From Pyropia haitanensis (taxonomy: Eukaryota; Rhodophyta; Bangiophyceae; Bangiales; Bangiaceae), in contig SDUX01000010.1 of NCBI GenBank assembly GCA_008729055.1, positions 1,116,001 to 1,180,000 on the forward strand: DNA of 64,000 bases, in the 5' to 3' direction. Positions 10,151 to 20,890 of this stretch are shown here, piece after piece (within the stretch, counting starts at the first letter, position 1; every line of letters begins with the position of its first letter). The position numbers and the translations under genes were made by a program. Below the pieces are notes generated by a model. That model ran no database searches and was not told the origin of the DNA. It worked only from the letters and a program-made list of their open reading frames with translations.

Positions 10151-11783
10151 GCGGTTAAGGCGGGGACCGGCGCCCGCGCGGCTTCCCCCATTGCTGCAGC
10201 GGACTGGGGCTCTGCATCTCCCGTTTGCCCAGTGTGCATGCTTGGAGGAAGTCTCATGGCAGGCGCTCCAGGTGGCGCCACGGCGGCGGCCCACAGCGGG
10301 GGGCGCGACCCTCTGCGGCGGGTGCGCGCGCTTGCACCCGCGCGGGGTCACCACGGCGACCGGGGTCGGCCGGCCGCCGGTGGGGGTGGTCGGCCCGTGC
10401 CGGTGGTGCGCCGACGGCGCTGGGGCGGTGGCGGCGGCGGGTGCGGAGCGTCGGTGGGCGGGGACACACGCGTCGGTAGCACCGCCACGACACACACTCT
10501 GGCTGGTGAGAGAGCCGCGGAGGGCTGGGAGGGAGGGCGAGAGCCCGGAGCAAGCAGCAGTGAGAAGGAGCCGCCGCCCCATTCACTCGTTGCAGAGGAA
10601 GCAACCAAGGAGCCACTGCGACAAGAGTGGGCGGCAGCGCCTCTCCAGTCATTAAGGGCAATTGCGGGTGAACAGGTGGGGTGGGGATGTGGTGGTGGCG
10701 GTTAAGATGACCGGCGGAGTCTTGGCGTGGCGCCCGTCGCACAGGGCCCTTTCTGAAGGGTGCCTCGATCACCCGCCCCAACGCCGCGGCGGTGTCAAGC
10801 CTGGAGAGACATAAAGGCGGTCAATGTCGGTAGCTGGGGGCCATCGAGAAAGGCCGCCGTGCGCGAGGTGGTCGCGCGGGCCATGGCTGCCAAGCGTCGT
10901 ATCCGTCGCCGAGGCGCAATCTCGCCAGCCAGAGGACGGCCCGCTGGAAAGCCTGTCGCGCAACACTCCCTCCTGCCCGACGGCGGCCACCTGGCAAGGT
11001 GCTGAGGGGGGAGAGGCGGGCTGGTCTGACCGGCCTCGCGTAGGTGCGTCGGGGTGAGGCGCTGGTGCTGGTCCATGCGGCGGCGCGCGCGACTGGCGCG
11101 CGCCCGGAGGTCCATACTATTGACCGTGCCGAGGGGGGTCCACCCGCTGTACCGGTACAGTACGGGGAACGCGTCGCCGCGGACAACTGTCAGCCGCACC
11201 GCAATGGATCGCAATTTTACAAATAAAAGAGTAAAGTATTGCCTGTGGCTCGCCGATGCAGTGATTCACAATTTCAAACCCTTTTCGCGCCGTCGACGCG
11301 GCAGGCCAGCGCGTGCATCCGGGAGTGCATGGCGCCAAAAAACGCAGACCCCCCATTAGATTTCCAATTGTGGCGCGACCGCGGGATCTTTTGATTTCCC
11401 TGCTCCCACCACTCGTTGCCGCTGCTGTGGGGCGGGGCAGAGACTCGCCACCGGCCCCCGCGGTCGACTGTCGCGGCCGGCGCGCTCCGCCCCCCGCGTG
11501 GGTGTGCCGCACCCAGTGGAAGGCCAACCCCACGCCTCGGTGCACGCCCTCCCCGGCCGAGATCCCCAACATCGCCACCACATCCACCGACGGAGATCAT
11601 CTGGGCCAACTGCTGCGTGCGGTCGCACCCCCCCCCTCGCTATCTGTCCCCTGACACCCTTCGGAACCGCCACCACTCCCACGCCTTCCCTTCCCACCCT
11701 CCCCCCTGTGCTCTCTCGTCGGCGGCATCGACGCGGCCGCGACGATGGGCGGCGGTCCGTGCTCCCCCCATCCTCGCCCGATC
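10151..11783. other. Intergenic region upstream of the repeat protein, possibly with more lipase relic
   Basis: Mixed GC-rich sequence with no recognisable complete reading frame. A short frame near 11044-11226 could be a further fragment of the lipase relic, but the match is too weak to call. GC drops at about 11215-11280. The last 200 bases before the ATG at 11784 are C/T-rich, like other 5' leaders here. Confidence 0.35.
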
Positions 11784-14567
11784 ATGGGCTTTGTCCCCTC
11801 TGCCGCGGCGCAGCCGGTCGGCGCGCGCGCCCCCCTCGGGTCGGGCGGCAGCGCGTTTGGTGGCCAGCGCTGCCGACCGGCGGTGGCGGCCGCCGCCGCG
11901 GCGACGGCGGCGCCCGGCCGCCGCGTCGGCGCCGGCATTGACGCCCGCGGCGGCCGCGTGCGGCTGACGCCGATGGCGTCGACCAAGCGGCGGGCGCCCA
12001 AGAAGGCGTCCAAGCGGTCGCTCGGGTCGGCGGGCGCGTCCCCCTTCTCGTCGGGCCCCAAGCGCGGCTTTGCTGACGGCTCCATCTGGACACCCGCGGA
12101 TACGGCGAGCGCCAAGCGGCGGGCGGCGGCCAAGGCGGCGCGCCACGCCGCCGCCGAGGCGGCCGCCGACGCGGCGGCCGCCGCCGTTGCCGCCGACGCG
12201 GTCGCGCAGGCCGAACGCGCCGAGCGCCGTGACGCCGAGGCGGCTGCCGCCGCGGCGCATGCCGAGGAGGCGGCCGCCGCGGCGCGCGAGGCCGACGCGG
12301 CGGCCGCGGCGGCCGCGGCGCGCGATGAGCGCGGCGCGGCGGCCGCCGCGATGGTGGCGGCGACTGCCGAGGCGGACGCGCTGATGGAGCGCCGGCGGGC
12401 GGCGCTGGCGGCGACCGCCCAGCGGCTGGTCGCGGAGGTGGCCGAGGCCAAGCGCCGCACCACCGAGGCGGCCGAGGCCCTCCGCCGCGCCGCCGTGTCG
12501 GCCGCCGCTGATCGCCGCGCAGAGCGGGCAGAGGCGGCGGCGCAGGAGGCGGCGTCTGCGGTGGTCGGTGTCCCGCCCGCGGGGGATAGCTCCTTTGAGG
12601 AGCGCCGCGCCGCGCTCGCCGCGTCGGCCCGCCGGCTGTCGGAGGAGGCGAGCGAGGCTCGGCGGCGGGCGGCCGAGGCGCCCGCCGCCACCGCGGCGGC
12701 GCCCTCGGCGTCTGCTGCGGCTGATCCGCCCGTGTCCCCATCCATGGAGGAGCGGTTGGCTTTGATTAAGGCCAGTGCGGACCGTCTGCGGGCCGAGGCG
12801 GCCGCTGCCAAGCAGGCCAAGGCCGAGGCGCGCCCGCCTGCTTCCTCCTCGCCGCCGCCGGCCGCTGCATCGTCTGAGACTTCCTCGCCGTCGCCATCGA
12901 TGGAGGAGCGGACTGCCGCGTTGAAGGCTAGCGCAGACCGTTTGCGTGCCGAGGCGGCCGCCGCCAAACAGGCAAAGGGCCGGTCTGGTCCGCCCCAGTC
13001 CAGCTCTTCTTCGTCGGCGGCGCCGTCGGCGACGCCCGCATCCGAGTCGGCTGCACCGTCGCCGTCTATGGACGAACGGGTGGCCGCTTTGAAGGCGAGC
13101 GCGGACCGTCTGCGGGCCGAGGCTGCCGCCTCCAAGCAGGCCAAGGCGAAGACTGGCCAGGTCGCACCCTCGTCCTCGCGTGCTGCTTCTGCCGCAACCG
13201 AGCCCAACGTGCAGTCGCCGACGATGGAGGAGCGGATGGCGCTGATTAAGGCTAGCGCGGACCGTCTTCGGGCTGAGGCGGCCGCCGCGAAGCAGGCCAA
13301 GGCCCAGGCTTCTCAGTCCCGGTCCCGCTCTTCTTCCCCGGCGGCGCCGTCTGCGACGCCGGGTGCCGAGCCGGCTGTGCGCGCGCCTTCGATGGAGGAG
13401 CGGATGGCCGCGCTCAAGGCGAGCGCAGACCGTCTGCGGGCCGAGGCTGCCGCCTCCAAGCAGGCCAAGGCTCAGGCGGCGCCAACCCAGACCGCGTCTC
13501 AGCCGTCATCCGCTGCGGAGCCTGTGGACCGCCCGCTGTCGATGGAAGAGCGCATGGCGATGATCAAGGCCAGCGCGGACCGTCTGCGGGCCGAGGCGGC
13601 CGCGGTGAAGCAGGCCAAGGCGCCGGCTGCTTCGGCTGGTCGTTCGTCTCGGCCTGCGGTCTCTGCTGAGCCCTCTGAGCGGTTGCCCACGATGGAGGAG
13701 CGGGCGGCCGCACTGAAGGCCAGTGCGGACCGTCTTCGGGCCGAGGCGGCCGCCGCCAAGCAGGCCAAGGCACAGTCTGCTCAGTCCCGGTCCCGCTCTT
13801 CTTCCCCGGCGGCGCCGTCTGCGACGCCCGCTGCCGAGCCGGCTGTGCGCGCGCCTTCGATGGAGGAGCGGATGGCCGCGCTCAAGGCGAGCGCGGACCG
13901 CCTGCGGGCCGAGGCTGCCGCCTCCAAGCAAGCCAAAGCGGCTCCGACCCGGACCGCGTCTCAGCCGTCATCCGCTGCGGAGCCTGTGGACCGCCCGCTG
14001 TCGATGGAAGAGCGCATGGCGATGATCAAGGCCAGCGCGGACCGTCTGCGGGCCGAGGCGGCCGCGGTGAAGCAGGCCAAGGCGCCGGCTGCTTCGGCTG
14101 GTCGTTCGTCTCGGCCTGCGGTCTCTGCTGAGCCCTCTGAGCGGTTGCCAACGATGGAGGAGCGGGCGGCTGCTTTGAAAGCGAGCGCCGAGCGCCTGCG
14201 TGCCGAGGCGGCCGACGCCAAGCGTCGTCTGGCCGAAGCGCAGGTCGACGCCGACGCAGCCGACGCCGAGGCCGCGTCTGCTGCCATCGAGCAGCCGCTA
14301 GTGCGGTCGCCGACGATGGAGGAGCGGATGGCGGCGCTCAAGGCGAGCGCCGACCGCCTGCGCGCCGAGACGGCGCAGGCTCAGCAGCGTCGGGCGCAGG
14401 CGGCTTCCGGCGGTCGGCCTGGGGCTGGGGGTGCCCCGGCTGCGGAGCAGCCGCCGACGGTGTCGCCGAGCATGGAGGAGCGGGCGGCCGCGCTGGCCGC
14501 GTCGGCTGCCCGCCTGCGCGCCGAGGCGGACGAGGCGCGCCGACGCAAGGCCGCGGGCCGTAACTGA
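11784..14567 (+). CDS. Probable plastid-targeted coiled-coil protein with about 13 repeats
   Basis: 927 residues from the ATG at 11784. I chose this start over an in-frame ATG at 11745 because it gives MGFVPSAAAQPVGARAPLG, which looks like red-algal plastid transit peptides (early Phe, Ala/Ser/Arg-rich, no acids). A basic stretch (MASTKRRAPKKASKRS) and a long Ala/Glu/Arg helix follow. From about residue 200 on, a module is repeated some 13 times: a helical core like MEERMAALKASADRLRAE followed by AAAAKQAKA, separated by Ser/Pro/Ala-rich linkers of 15-30 residues. Repeats 5-7 and 8-10 are near-identical copies. The C-terminus is the last module, ending in ARRRKAAGRN. Function unknown; the pattern suggests a rod or scaffold of helices joined by flexible linkers. 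No enzyme domain is present and the gene has no intron. Confidence 0.85.
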   Translation: MGFVPSAAAQPVGARAPLGSGGSAFGGQRCRPAVAAAAAATAAPGRRVGAGIDARGGRVRLTPMASTKRRAPKKASKRSLGSAGASPFSSGPKRGFADGSIWTPADTASAKRRAAAKAARHAAAEAAADAAAAAVAADAVAQAERAERRDAEAAAAAAHAEEAAAAAREADAAAAAAAARDERGAAAAAMVAATAEADALMERRRAALAATAQRLVAEVAEAKRRTTEAAEALRRAAVSAAADRRAERAEAAAQEAASAVVGVPPAGDSSFEERRAALAASARRLSEEASEARRRAAEAPAATAAAPSASAAADPPVSPSMEERLALIKASADRLRAEAAAAKQAKAEARPPASSSPPPAAASSETSSPSPSMEERTAALKASADRLRAEAAAAKQAKGRSGPPQSSSSSSAAPSATPASESAAPSPSMDERVAALKASADRLRAEAAASKQAKAKTGQVAPSSSRAASAATEPNVQSPTMEERMALIKASADRLRAEAAAAKQAKAQASQSRSRSSSPAAPSATPGAEPAVRAPSMEERMAALKASADRLRAEAAASKQAKAQAAPTQTASQPSSAAEPVDRPLSMEERMAMIKASADRLRAEAAAVKQAKAPAASAGRSSRPAVSAEPSERLPTMEERAAALKASADRLRAEAAAAKQAKAQSAQSRSRSSSPAAPSATPAAEPAVRAPSMEERMAALKASADRLRAEAAASKQAKAAPTRTASQPSSAAEPVDRPLSMEERMAMIKASADRLRAEAAAVKQAKAPAASAGRSSRPAVSAEPSERLPTMEERAAALKASAERLRAEAADAKRRLAEAQVDADAADAEAASAAIEQPLVRSPTMEERMAALKASADRLRAETAQAQQRRAQAASGGRPGAGGAPAAEQPPTVSPSMEERAAALAASAARLRAEADEARRRKAAGRN
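12595..14556 (+). repeat. Array of about 13 coding repeats (EER...KASADRLRAEA module)
   Basis: Each unit encodes a helix that starts at a near-invariant MEER and ends at a variable AKQAKA-like tail. First and last units are divergent (FEERRAALAASARRLSEE and MEERAAALAASAARLRAE), while the central units are almost invariant, the usual sign of unequal exchange in the middle of an array. Unit length is roughly 48-57 codons including linker. Confidence 0.85.
13311..14160 (+). repeat. Recent tandem duplication of a three-repeat block
   Basis: The block beginning at 13314 (CAG TCC CGG TCC) recurs at 13782, 468 bases later, and similarity runs for three consecutive modules to about 14150. The second copy lacks six bases (a Gln-Ala pair near the KQAKA tail of its second module). 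Near-identity, including synonymous positions, indicates a recent event. Confidence 0.8.
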
Positions 14568-15056
14568 GGCGCCGGCGTTGCCGCTAGTTGATGTACGTCT
14601 TTTTCTTCCTAACGTCAAGCAGATAGTTGGTGTTTCCCCACCCATCGCCGGCTCGGCCTGCGTGCAACGCAGGCTGTGGACCGAGTAACAACGAGCAATC
14701 GATAGGCACCCTGCTTGGCCATTATGATAGTGTGTGCACCTCTCATGATCATGTTTACATTGTATCTCATTGTCGTCCGGGTCGTCCGCCACCTCTGCTG
14801 ATTGTCATGCGCAATTGCTTTGTTGTCTTATATATAATCGAGACGGCCCTACCCCCCCACTCCTCCCGCACACTCGTACGCACCGACCACCCCGCTCCAC
14901 GCTCAGTCCCCGTTGTTTGCAACCACTGGCGCCACCCGCAAACGCAACAGCGCACACACACGCCAGGCCACCACACCAGGTAGGTAGCGGGCGAGGTGGC
15001 CGGCCAACGACCGCTTCCCACCCTCCCTTCCACGGGCGCGACCTCACGCCCACGGC
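14568..15056. other. Convergent 3' region, AT-richer
   Basis: This lies between the 3' ends of the repeat-protein gene (+) and the methyltransferase gene (-). Its GC content is clearly lower than that of the flanking coding DNA, especially at 14690-14840, which includes a TATATATAA stretch near 14829. It probably contains both transcript ends. No gene is seen. Confidence 0.5.
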
Positions 15057-16301
15057 TCACTCGGGCTTGATCGCCCGCACAATCGCGTACCAGCCGAGCA
15101 CCTCGACGGTCACGTTGACAAAGCCGGCAGCCACAAACAGGCGCTCCAGCTCGTCTGGCCCGAAGAACCGGTACACCGCCGACCCCGCGGGCAGCCACGA
15201 CGGCGGCCACCGCCGCCGCGGCGTCGTGCCACCCCGGTTGAGGAACGTCGTCGCCACCATCCGCCCGCCCGGCACGAGCACCCGCGCCGCCTCGGCGAGC
15301 CCGTCCTGCACGACCGGCCAGCAGTGCAGGGCGGCGCCCGCGTGCACCGCGTCGACGCTGGCCGTCCGCAGCGGCAGCGCACCAACGTCGGCGCGGAGGC
15401 GGGTAAAGTCCGCGGCGGCGCCGCGGCCGCCGCGGCGGCCACGGGCGGCGGCCTCGCCGAGCATGGCCGCCGACAGGTCGAGGGCGATGAGGCGGCCCGT
15501 CTCGGGCGCCGCGGCCAGCCGCCGCGACACCACCCCGCTGCCGCACGACACGTCGACGACGAGCCGGCCGACGGCCGGGTCGGTGACGGGGGCGGCGGCA
15601 AACCAGGCGGCGGCGGCGGCGGCCTCGGCGGCGGGGCCCGGCGCGCCCGCCGCGGCAAAGTTGTCCCGCCAGCCGCGCTCGTACAGGTACGACACGAGGG
15701 GCGACTGGAAGATGCCCTGCTTGGGCGGCTGCGCCAGCGACGACGCGATGGCCGTCGCCGTGCGGAGCGCGCGGCCGTGCGCGCCCGCCGTGCCGCTGCC
15801 GTCCCCGCCAAAGGGCGCCGCCTGCTGCACCCGCCCCGCCGCGGGCGTCATGTCCGTATAGTCGGCGGTGGAGGGGAAGGTCGTGCCGCACGCGCCACAC
15901 GTGGGCACCCCCGCGACGGGCGCGGCGGCCGCCGCGCGACGGCGGCGGCGGCTGCCGCCCGCGGCGGGCGGCGGCGTCACCGCCAGCGTCGTGGGGTCGT
16001 CCACGGGCGCGCCACAGGTGGGGCACGCAAAGACGGCGAGCGGGGGGAGGGGGGCCGCCGCGGGCGGCGGCGCCGCGGGCGGCGGCGCCGCCACCCCGGC
16101 CGCGGGGCCGACGGGGCCCGCCGCCATGGACGGCGGCGACCGCCGCCGCGTCGTGGCCGCGACGGGCGGCGTGGCGGCGCGGCGCCAGCCGTCGTGCGGG
16201 CGCACCAGCGGGGCGGCGGCGGCGGCGAGGCAGCCAGCGCGACGGGCTGCCAGCAGGCAGGTGGGGGGAGCAAACGCCGGGGGAGCAAAGCGGCCGGCCA
16301 T
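15057..16301 (-). CDS. Zinc-ribbon SAM-dependent methyltransferase, plant plastid type
   Basis: 414 residues from the ATG at 16301. The N-terminus (MAGRFAPPAFAPPTCLLAAR) is Ala/Arg/Pro-rich without early acids, like a plastid transit peptide. A split zinc ribbon follows: CPTCGAP near residue 90 and CGACGTTF near 135. A class I methyltransferase fold comes next, with motif I VVDVSCGSGVVSRRL (about residue 247), an acidic residue ending strand 2 (LIALDLSAAML), and a late motif LVPGGRMVATTFLNRGG. The protein ends VLGWYAIVRAIKPE. Domain order and the GWYAI-type ending match the plant At1g78140/At2g41040 family of plastid (plastoglobule-associated) methyltransferases whose substrate is not established. 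I infer a lipid or quinone-like substrate only weakly. A polyglycine or Ala insert interrupts the linker between the two zinc half-sites. Confidence 0.85.
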   Translation of the reverse strand: MAGRFAPPAFAPPTCLLAARRAGCLAAAAAPLVRPHDGWRRAATPPVAATTRRRSPPSMAAGPVGPAAGVAAPPPAAPPPAAAPLPPLAVFACPTCGAPVDDPTTLAVTPPPAAGGSRRRRRAAAAAPVAGVPTCGACGTTFPSTADYTDMTPAAGRVQQAAPFGGDGSGTAGAHGRALRTATAIASSLAQPPKQGIFQSPLVSYLYERGWRDNFAAAGAPGPAAEAAAAAAWFAAAPVTDPAVGRLVVDVSCGSGVVSRRLAAAPETGRLIALDLSAAMLGEAAARGRRGGRGAAADFTRLRADVGALPLRTASVDAVHAGAALHCWPVVQDGLAEAARVLVPGGRMVATTFLNRGGTTPRRRWPPSWLPAGSAVYRFFGPDELERLFVAAGFVNVTVEVLGWYAIVRAIKPE

Positions 16302-17386
16302 GGTGAAAGGGGTACTCGACCGGTACGCGCACGAGGGCAAGTTGAGGGGACAGGCCAGGAGTGGAGGAGAGGCCGCTGGGGAAAGACAAGGGCGAACGAA
16401 CAAGACTAGGCAGTCGGCGTAAGATTGGAAGCAGCAAGGGGAGCCTCGATGGTCTTGCCGGCGAGTACCGCCGCGGGGTGGTGGCAGAGGGCCTGGGATG
16501 GGCCTGACGATCGGGGCAGTAGAAGAGTGTAGCTGTGTAGCGTGCGTGTGCCGGGCGCAGGGAGGGCGCCGTGTCTCCGCGAGGTCGCGCACACAGTCGC
16601 GGCTGCACGGCCGTGTGCTTCCAGCGCGGGTGGAAGGCGTGAGGGAGCTCAAGTGCCGTCTAGAAAGTAACCTCTATCGTTGTGCTCCAAACGTATTCAT
16701 GCGCAGGGGTGGAAGCCGTACGGAATCAGCAAGGTCAAGTGGCAGGATTTACAACGACGGTGGGGCCCAATGCGCTCCGCGAGCAGGCCACTGGCGACCG
16801 CCGAAGGACAGGAACTCCTGGTTGTTCGGACTTGCCAAGCGGCCTACCGGCCGACCAAGTCCACCGCCAGCGTTTGAGCTGACGCGCGTCGACGGCGCCC
16901 AACGGCCAAGCGGGGAGCAGAAGAAGAGGGGAGGGGGCCCCCCTCTCGCTTTCCCGCGCGGGGGGGGGGGCGGCGGCATCCACATCGGTGGAGCGGGCCG
17001 GGCGCCGCCGCGCGTCGAAGTGCGCGCGGCACCGCGCGTCCGTCCCCCCCGCGACGCGCCGCCTCCGCGCCGTCGGCGCGCGCGACCCGCGGGGGTCTAT
17101 CCCCTGCCGCTGCCGGGGAGGACCCCCCCCTCCCCCCCCTCCCCCCGCCCCCCGACGCTCCCGCTCCCGTCCCGGCGTCGTGCCACTGCCGGTGGCGGCC
17201 GCTCGTGGCGGCGCCGCGCGGCGGGTCCGCGCGGGTCGGGTGGTGGCGCCCCGCCGCCGTCGCCGCCCCCCCCCCTGCGCTGGGCCGTCTGGCGGTACAC
17301 GCCGGCGGCGTCCCGTCCTTTCTCTTCCCCCCTCCTCCCCTCCCTCACGCGCGCCAGTCGCGGCGCCCCTGGTCGCCCGTGGCGTC
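16302..17386. other. Divergent intergenic region between methyltransferase and channel genes
   Basis: No gene is recognised. GC content falls near 16650-16760 and rises again toward 17386, where the top strand becomes C-rich, matching the leader pattern of + strand genes in this window. Both promoters should lie here. Confidence 0.4.
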
Positions 17387-17960
17387 ATGGGGGGGGGGGG
17401 GCGCCCCGCCGCCCCGCCCCCGCCACGGCGACGGCGCCCACCACCGCCGCCGCCGCCCCTGCCGCCGCCGCCACTGCCACCGCCGCCGCCGCCGCCACCG
17501 TCGGTGGGGGTGCTGCCGCCGCCGCCGCCGCCGCCGCTGGCACTCGCCCTGGCGGTGGCGTTCCTCCCCTGCCGGCCGCTGCTGCGGCCGCGGCCGCCGC
17601 CGTCGCTCGCGCCGGCGGCGCCGGCGGCGCCGGCGGCGCCGCCAGGCCGCCGCCGACGGCGAGGGGTGTGCCGCTCGCGGCCGTCGGGCCGGCCGGCGGT
17701 GGCGGCGCCCGCTTGGGGGGGGGGGACGGGCGCGTCGGCGCCGCCCGCCGCTGCCGCCACTGGGTGGGCGACGGGGGTGAGGGCGGCGGTGGGGGGGGGG
17801 TGCCGCTGCTGGCGGCGGGGGGGGGGGGGGCGCCGACTCCCGCCGCCGCGGCGCGGCGTCGACGGTGCGCGCGACGGCCGAGGAGGAGTTTTTCGTGCGA
17901 CGGCTGGCGTGGTTCCGCCAGCAGGTGGCGGGCGGCGGTGGTGGTGGTGGCCGCGGCGGC

Positions 17961-17991
<31 letters not shown>

Positions 17992-18295
17992 TGAGCAGCC
18001 TCCGCGGGCTCTTCCGGTCGGGCTCGTTTTTTCGGCGCCCCCGCCGGTGGGAGCTGGAGGCCGACGCCGCGGACCGGGCGCGGCAGCAGGCGGCGACCGG
18101 GGGGTCTGGGGGTGCCGGCGGCGGCGGCGGCGGCGGCGGCGGTGGTGGTGGTGGTGGTGGTGGCGGCGGCGGTGGTGGCGCGGCGGGCGAGCCGATGGCG
18201 GGGGCGGAGGATAAGGTGGAGTTTTTTGCCGAGATACCGTCGCCGCTGCCGGACGCGGCGGGCGGGGGGGTGGGGGGGGGGACGCTGCCGACCGC
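17387..18295 (+). CDS. Probable N-terminal part of the MscS channel gene (frame-shifted)
   Basis: From the ATG at 17387 the sequence is low-complexity Ala/Pro/Gly in several frames. A plausible coding block at about 17850-18250 reads ATAEEEFFVRRLAWFRQQV, then LRGLFRSGSFFRRPRRWELE, then DKVEFFAEIPSPLPD. This block is one frame away from the channel core, and the switch must fall in the G-rich runs at 18262-18281. Its charged, helix-forming content resembles the cytosolic N-terminal extensions of eukaryotic MscS-like proteins. I treat it as part of the same gene, but a separate small gene cannot be excluded. Exact start uncertain. Confidence 0.4.
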
Positions 18296-18300
18296 ATGGA

Positions 18301-18331
<31 letters not shown>

Positions 18332-20023
18332 GGCAGCGGTGGCGGCGGCGGTGGCGGCAGCCGCGGTCGGGGGCTGGACGCGGCCGGCGGCGTGCCAGCC
18401 GGCGGGAGGGGGGGCGGGGGCGGGGGGGGCGCCGACGCGGCCGCCGCGGGCGACATGACCGCCCGGGTGGACACGTCGGCGGCGCCGCTGGCGCTCACCG
18501 GCGACGCGGGCGCCGAGGCATCCGTCGCTGGCGGGGCGGTGACGGGCGTAACGGGCGGTGGTGGCGGCGGCGGCGGCGGCGCCGGGTCCGCCACCGGCAC
18601 CGCCGCCGCCGGGCAGGCCACCAAAAAGCGCACCGGCGTGCGGCGGGTGGTGGCGGTGCTGCGGGACCGGCGGGAGGACGTGGCCAAGCTCCTCTCCGAG
18701 ACGCGCATCGCCAACGTGGGCGCGCGGCTGCCGACGCAGCGCGAGGCGGTGCTCTTCCTGTGGGAGACGACGCTCGTCGTTGCGCTGCTGGCGCTGCTGC
18801 GGTCCGGGGTGCACCGGATCCTCCGGTGGATCCACACGCGCCTGGAAGCGACGCGCCCGTCGGGCGCGCGGGTGCCCTACGAGACGTCCGTCTTTGAGTG
18901 CATGCAGCGGCCGCTCGAGTTCCTCGCCATCTTTACGGTCGGCGCGTCGACGGCCGAGGCGCTGTCGCGGCCGCTCGCCGCGACCGGCCTCCTCCGCTAC
19001 ATCCGGGCGGTGCGGGAGCTGGGCATCATCTTTGCGGCGACCTGGTTCCTCCTCCGCTGGATCGACCGCATCCGCGCGCGGTTCGCGGCGGACAAGCGGG
19101 TGGACAAGGCGCAGGTGGCGGCGATATCCCGGATGGCCACCGTCGGCACCGCCGCGACGGCCATCCTCATCAGCCTCGACACGCTCGGCATCAACATCCA
19201 GACGGTGCTCGCGTTTGGGGGGATTGGCGGCGTTGCGATCGGCTTTGCGGGGCGGGACGTGATCAGCAACGTCTTTTCGGGCTTTATGATCTACGCGACG
19301 CGCCCGTTCACGGTCGGCGAGTGGGTGCGGTCGATTGAGGCGGGCACGCCGGGCGTTGACGGCACCGTCGAGCACATTGGCTGGTACCTCACCCGCATCC
19401 GCACGTGGGACAAGCGGCCGCTGTACATCCCCAACTCGCGCTTCAGCACCATGATTCTGGAGAACCCGTCGCGCATGTCCAACCGCCGCGTCCTCCACAC
19501 CCTCCACCTGCGCATCGAGGATATGGGCGCGGTGCGGACGGTGCTCGCGTCCATCCAAAATATGTTGCAGGAGCACCCGGACCTGGACCCGCGGCAGCAC
19601 CGGATGGTCTACATTGACTCGTTTGACACGTTTTCCGTGTGCATCTGGCTGTCGTGCTACACCAAGAGCGTCTTCTTGTACGACTTTCGGCGCGTCCAGC
19701 AGGACGTCCTCCTCCAGGCCTATGACATTGTGCGGTCGTGCGGGGCGCGCCTCGCGACGGTGACGACGCGCGACGTGCGCGACGGCAGTGACCCAGACCG
19801 GTACGGCGCGGGCGCGGCGCCGCCGCCGGCCACCTCCTACCCGGCCTACCCCGTCGCGGCGCCCGTCGCGGCGCCCGCGCCGCCGCCACCACCCGCGGCG
19901 GTGCATGCTCCCCCCCCCCCCTCTCCCCCCCTCCACCCCCGCAACCCGTGGCCACCCCTCAACCGGCGGCGGCGGCCCCCTCCACCCCCCCTCTCCGCTC
20001 CGACGCGGTGCCGACGGCGATGA
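18296..20023 (+). CDS. MscS-type mechanosensitive ion channel, core
   Basis: Membrane channel that opens under membrane tension and releases ions or osmolytes. After a Gly-rich leader and a charged segment (TKKRTGVRRVVAVLRDRRED) there are about four hydrophobic segments: near VLFLWETTLVVALLALL, FLAIFTVGAST, LGIIFAATWFLLRWI and TVGTAATAILISLDTLGI. The pore-lining helix region AFGGIGGVAIGFAGRDVI is the family hallmark. The beta domain (FTVGEWVRSIEAG, DGTVEHIGWYLTRIRTWDKR, YIPNSRFSTMILEN) matches the MscS superfamily well. A soluble alpha/beta domain follows. The frame ends at 20023 in an Arg/Pro-rich stretch that looks out of frame; the C-run at about 19911-19930 probably hides a shift into the next entry. 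The membrane (plasma, plastid or other) cannot be told from this sequence. Confidence 0.88.
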
Positions 20024-20825
20024 TCTTCACCACCACCGCCCCCCACTCGTCGCCCATCCCGACCACCTTCACCACCCCCCCCACCCCCCCCGTCGCGCCC
20101 AGCGGCGACGCGGCGACGGGCAAGCTCGACGAGGCCCTCTACGTCAAGCCACCGCCGGGCGTTGCGCGGGCGGCGATAGAGTCGGGCGTCGACGACGCGG
20201 GCGTCGCCGCGGTCGGCGCCGCCGCCGGCGCCTATGACGCGGGCCTGCCGACGCCGCCGGCGTCGCCGCCAATGGTGCCGCCACCCCAACCGGCAACGGC
20301 GGCGGCGGCGGCAGCGGCGGCGGCGGCGGCGGCGACGCCCGGCCCGGCGGGGCAGCCACCCCACCGGCCGCCACCACCAGCAGGCGAGGACGCGGCGTCG
20401 ACCGCCGGCGCGGCCGAGCCGGGCGCGGCGGCCACCCCCGCCGCCGCCCCCGCGCTCGTACCGGCGCCGGGCGCGACGCAGGCGACGATGGCCGCCGCGC
20501 TCGCGGCGGTGGCCAACGCGCGCTTCCTGTCCGGCGAGTCCCCGCTGCTTGGCGGCGGCGCCCCCGCCGGCGGCGGCAATGGCAGCAGCGTGGCGGCCGG
20601 CGGCGGCGGCGGCGGTGGCGGCGGCACGGCGCCGCTGGCAGACGCGGCCGACGCGGCCGACGCGGCGGCCGCCGCGGCGGCCGCCGCGGCGGCGGCGCCG
20701 CCGCCGCCGCCGCCGCCGCCCGTCGCGGCTGGTGCCGCCGACCGCTCGCCCGGCCAGATGCGCATCATGGCGGCGCCACCGTCGGATCGCCGCGGCGGCG
20801 GCAGCGCTGCCCGCGGCCGGCAGCA

Positions 20826-20890
<65 letters not shown>

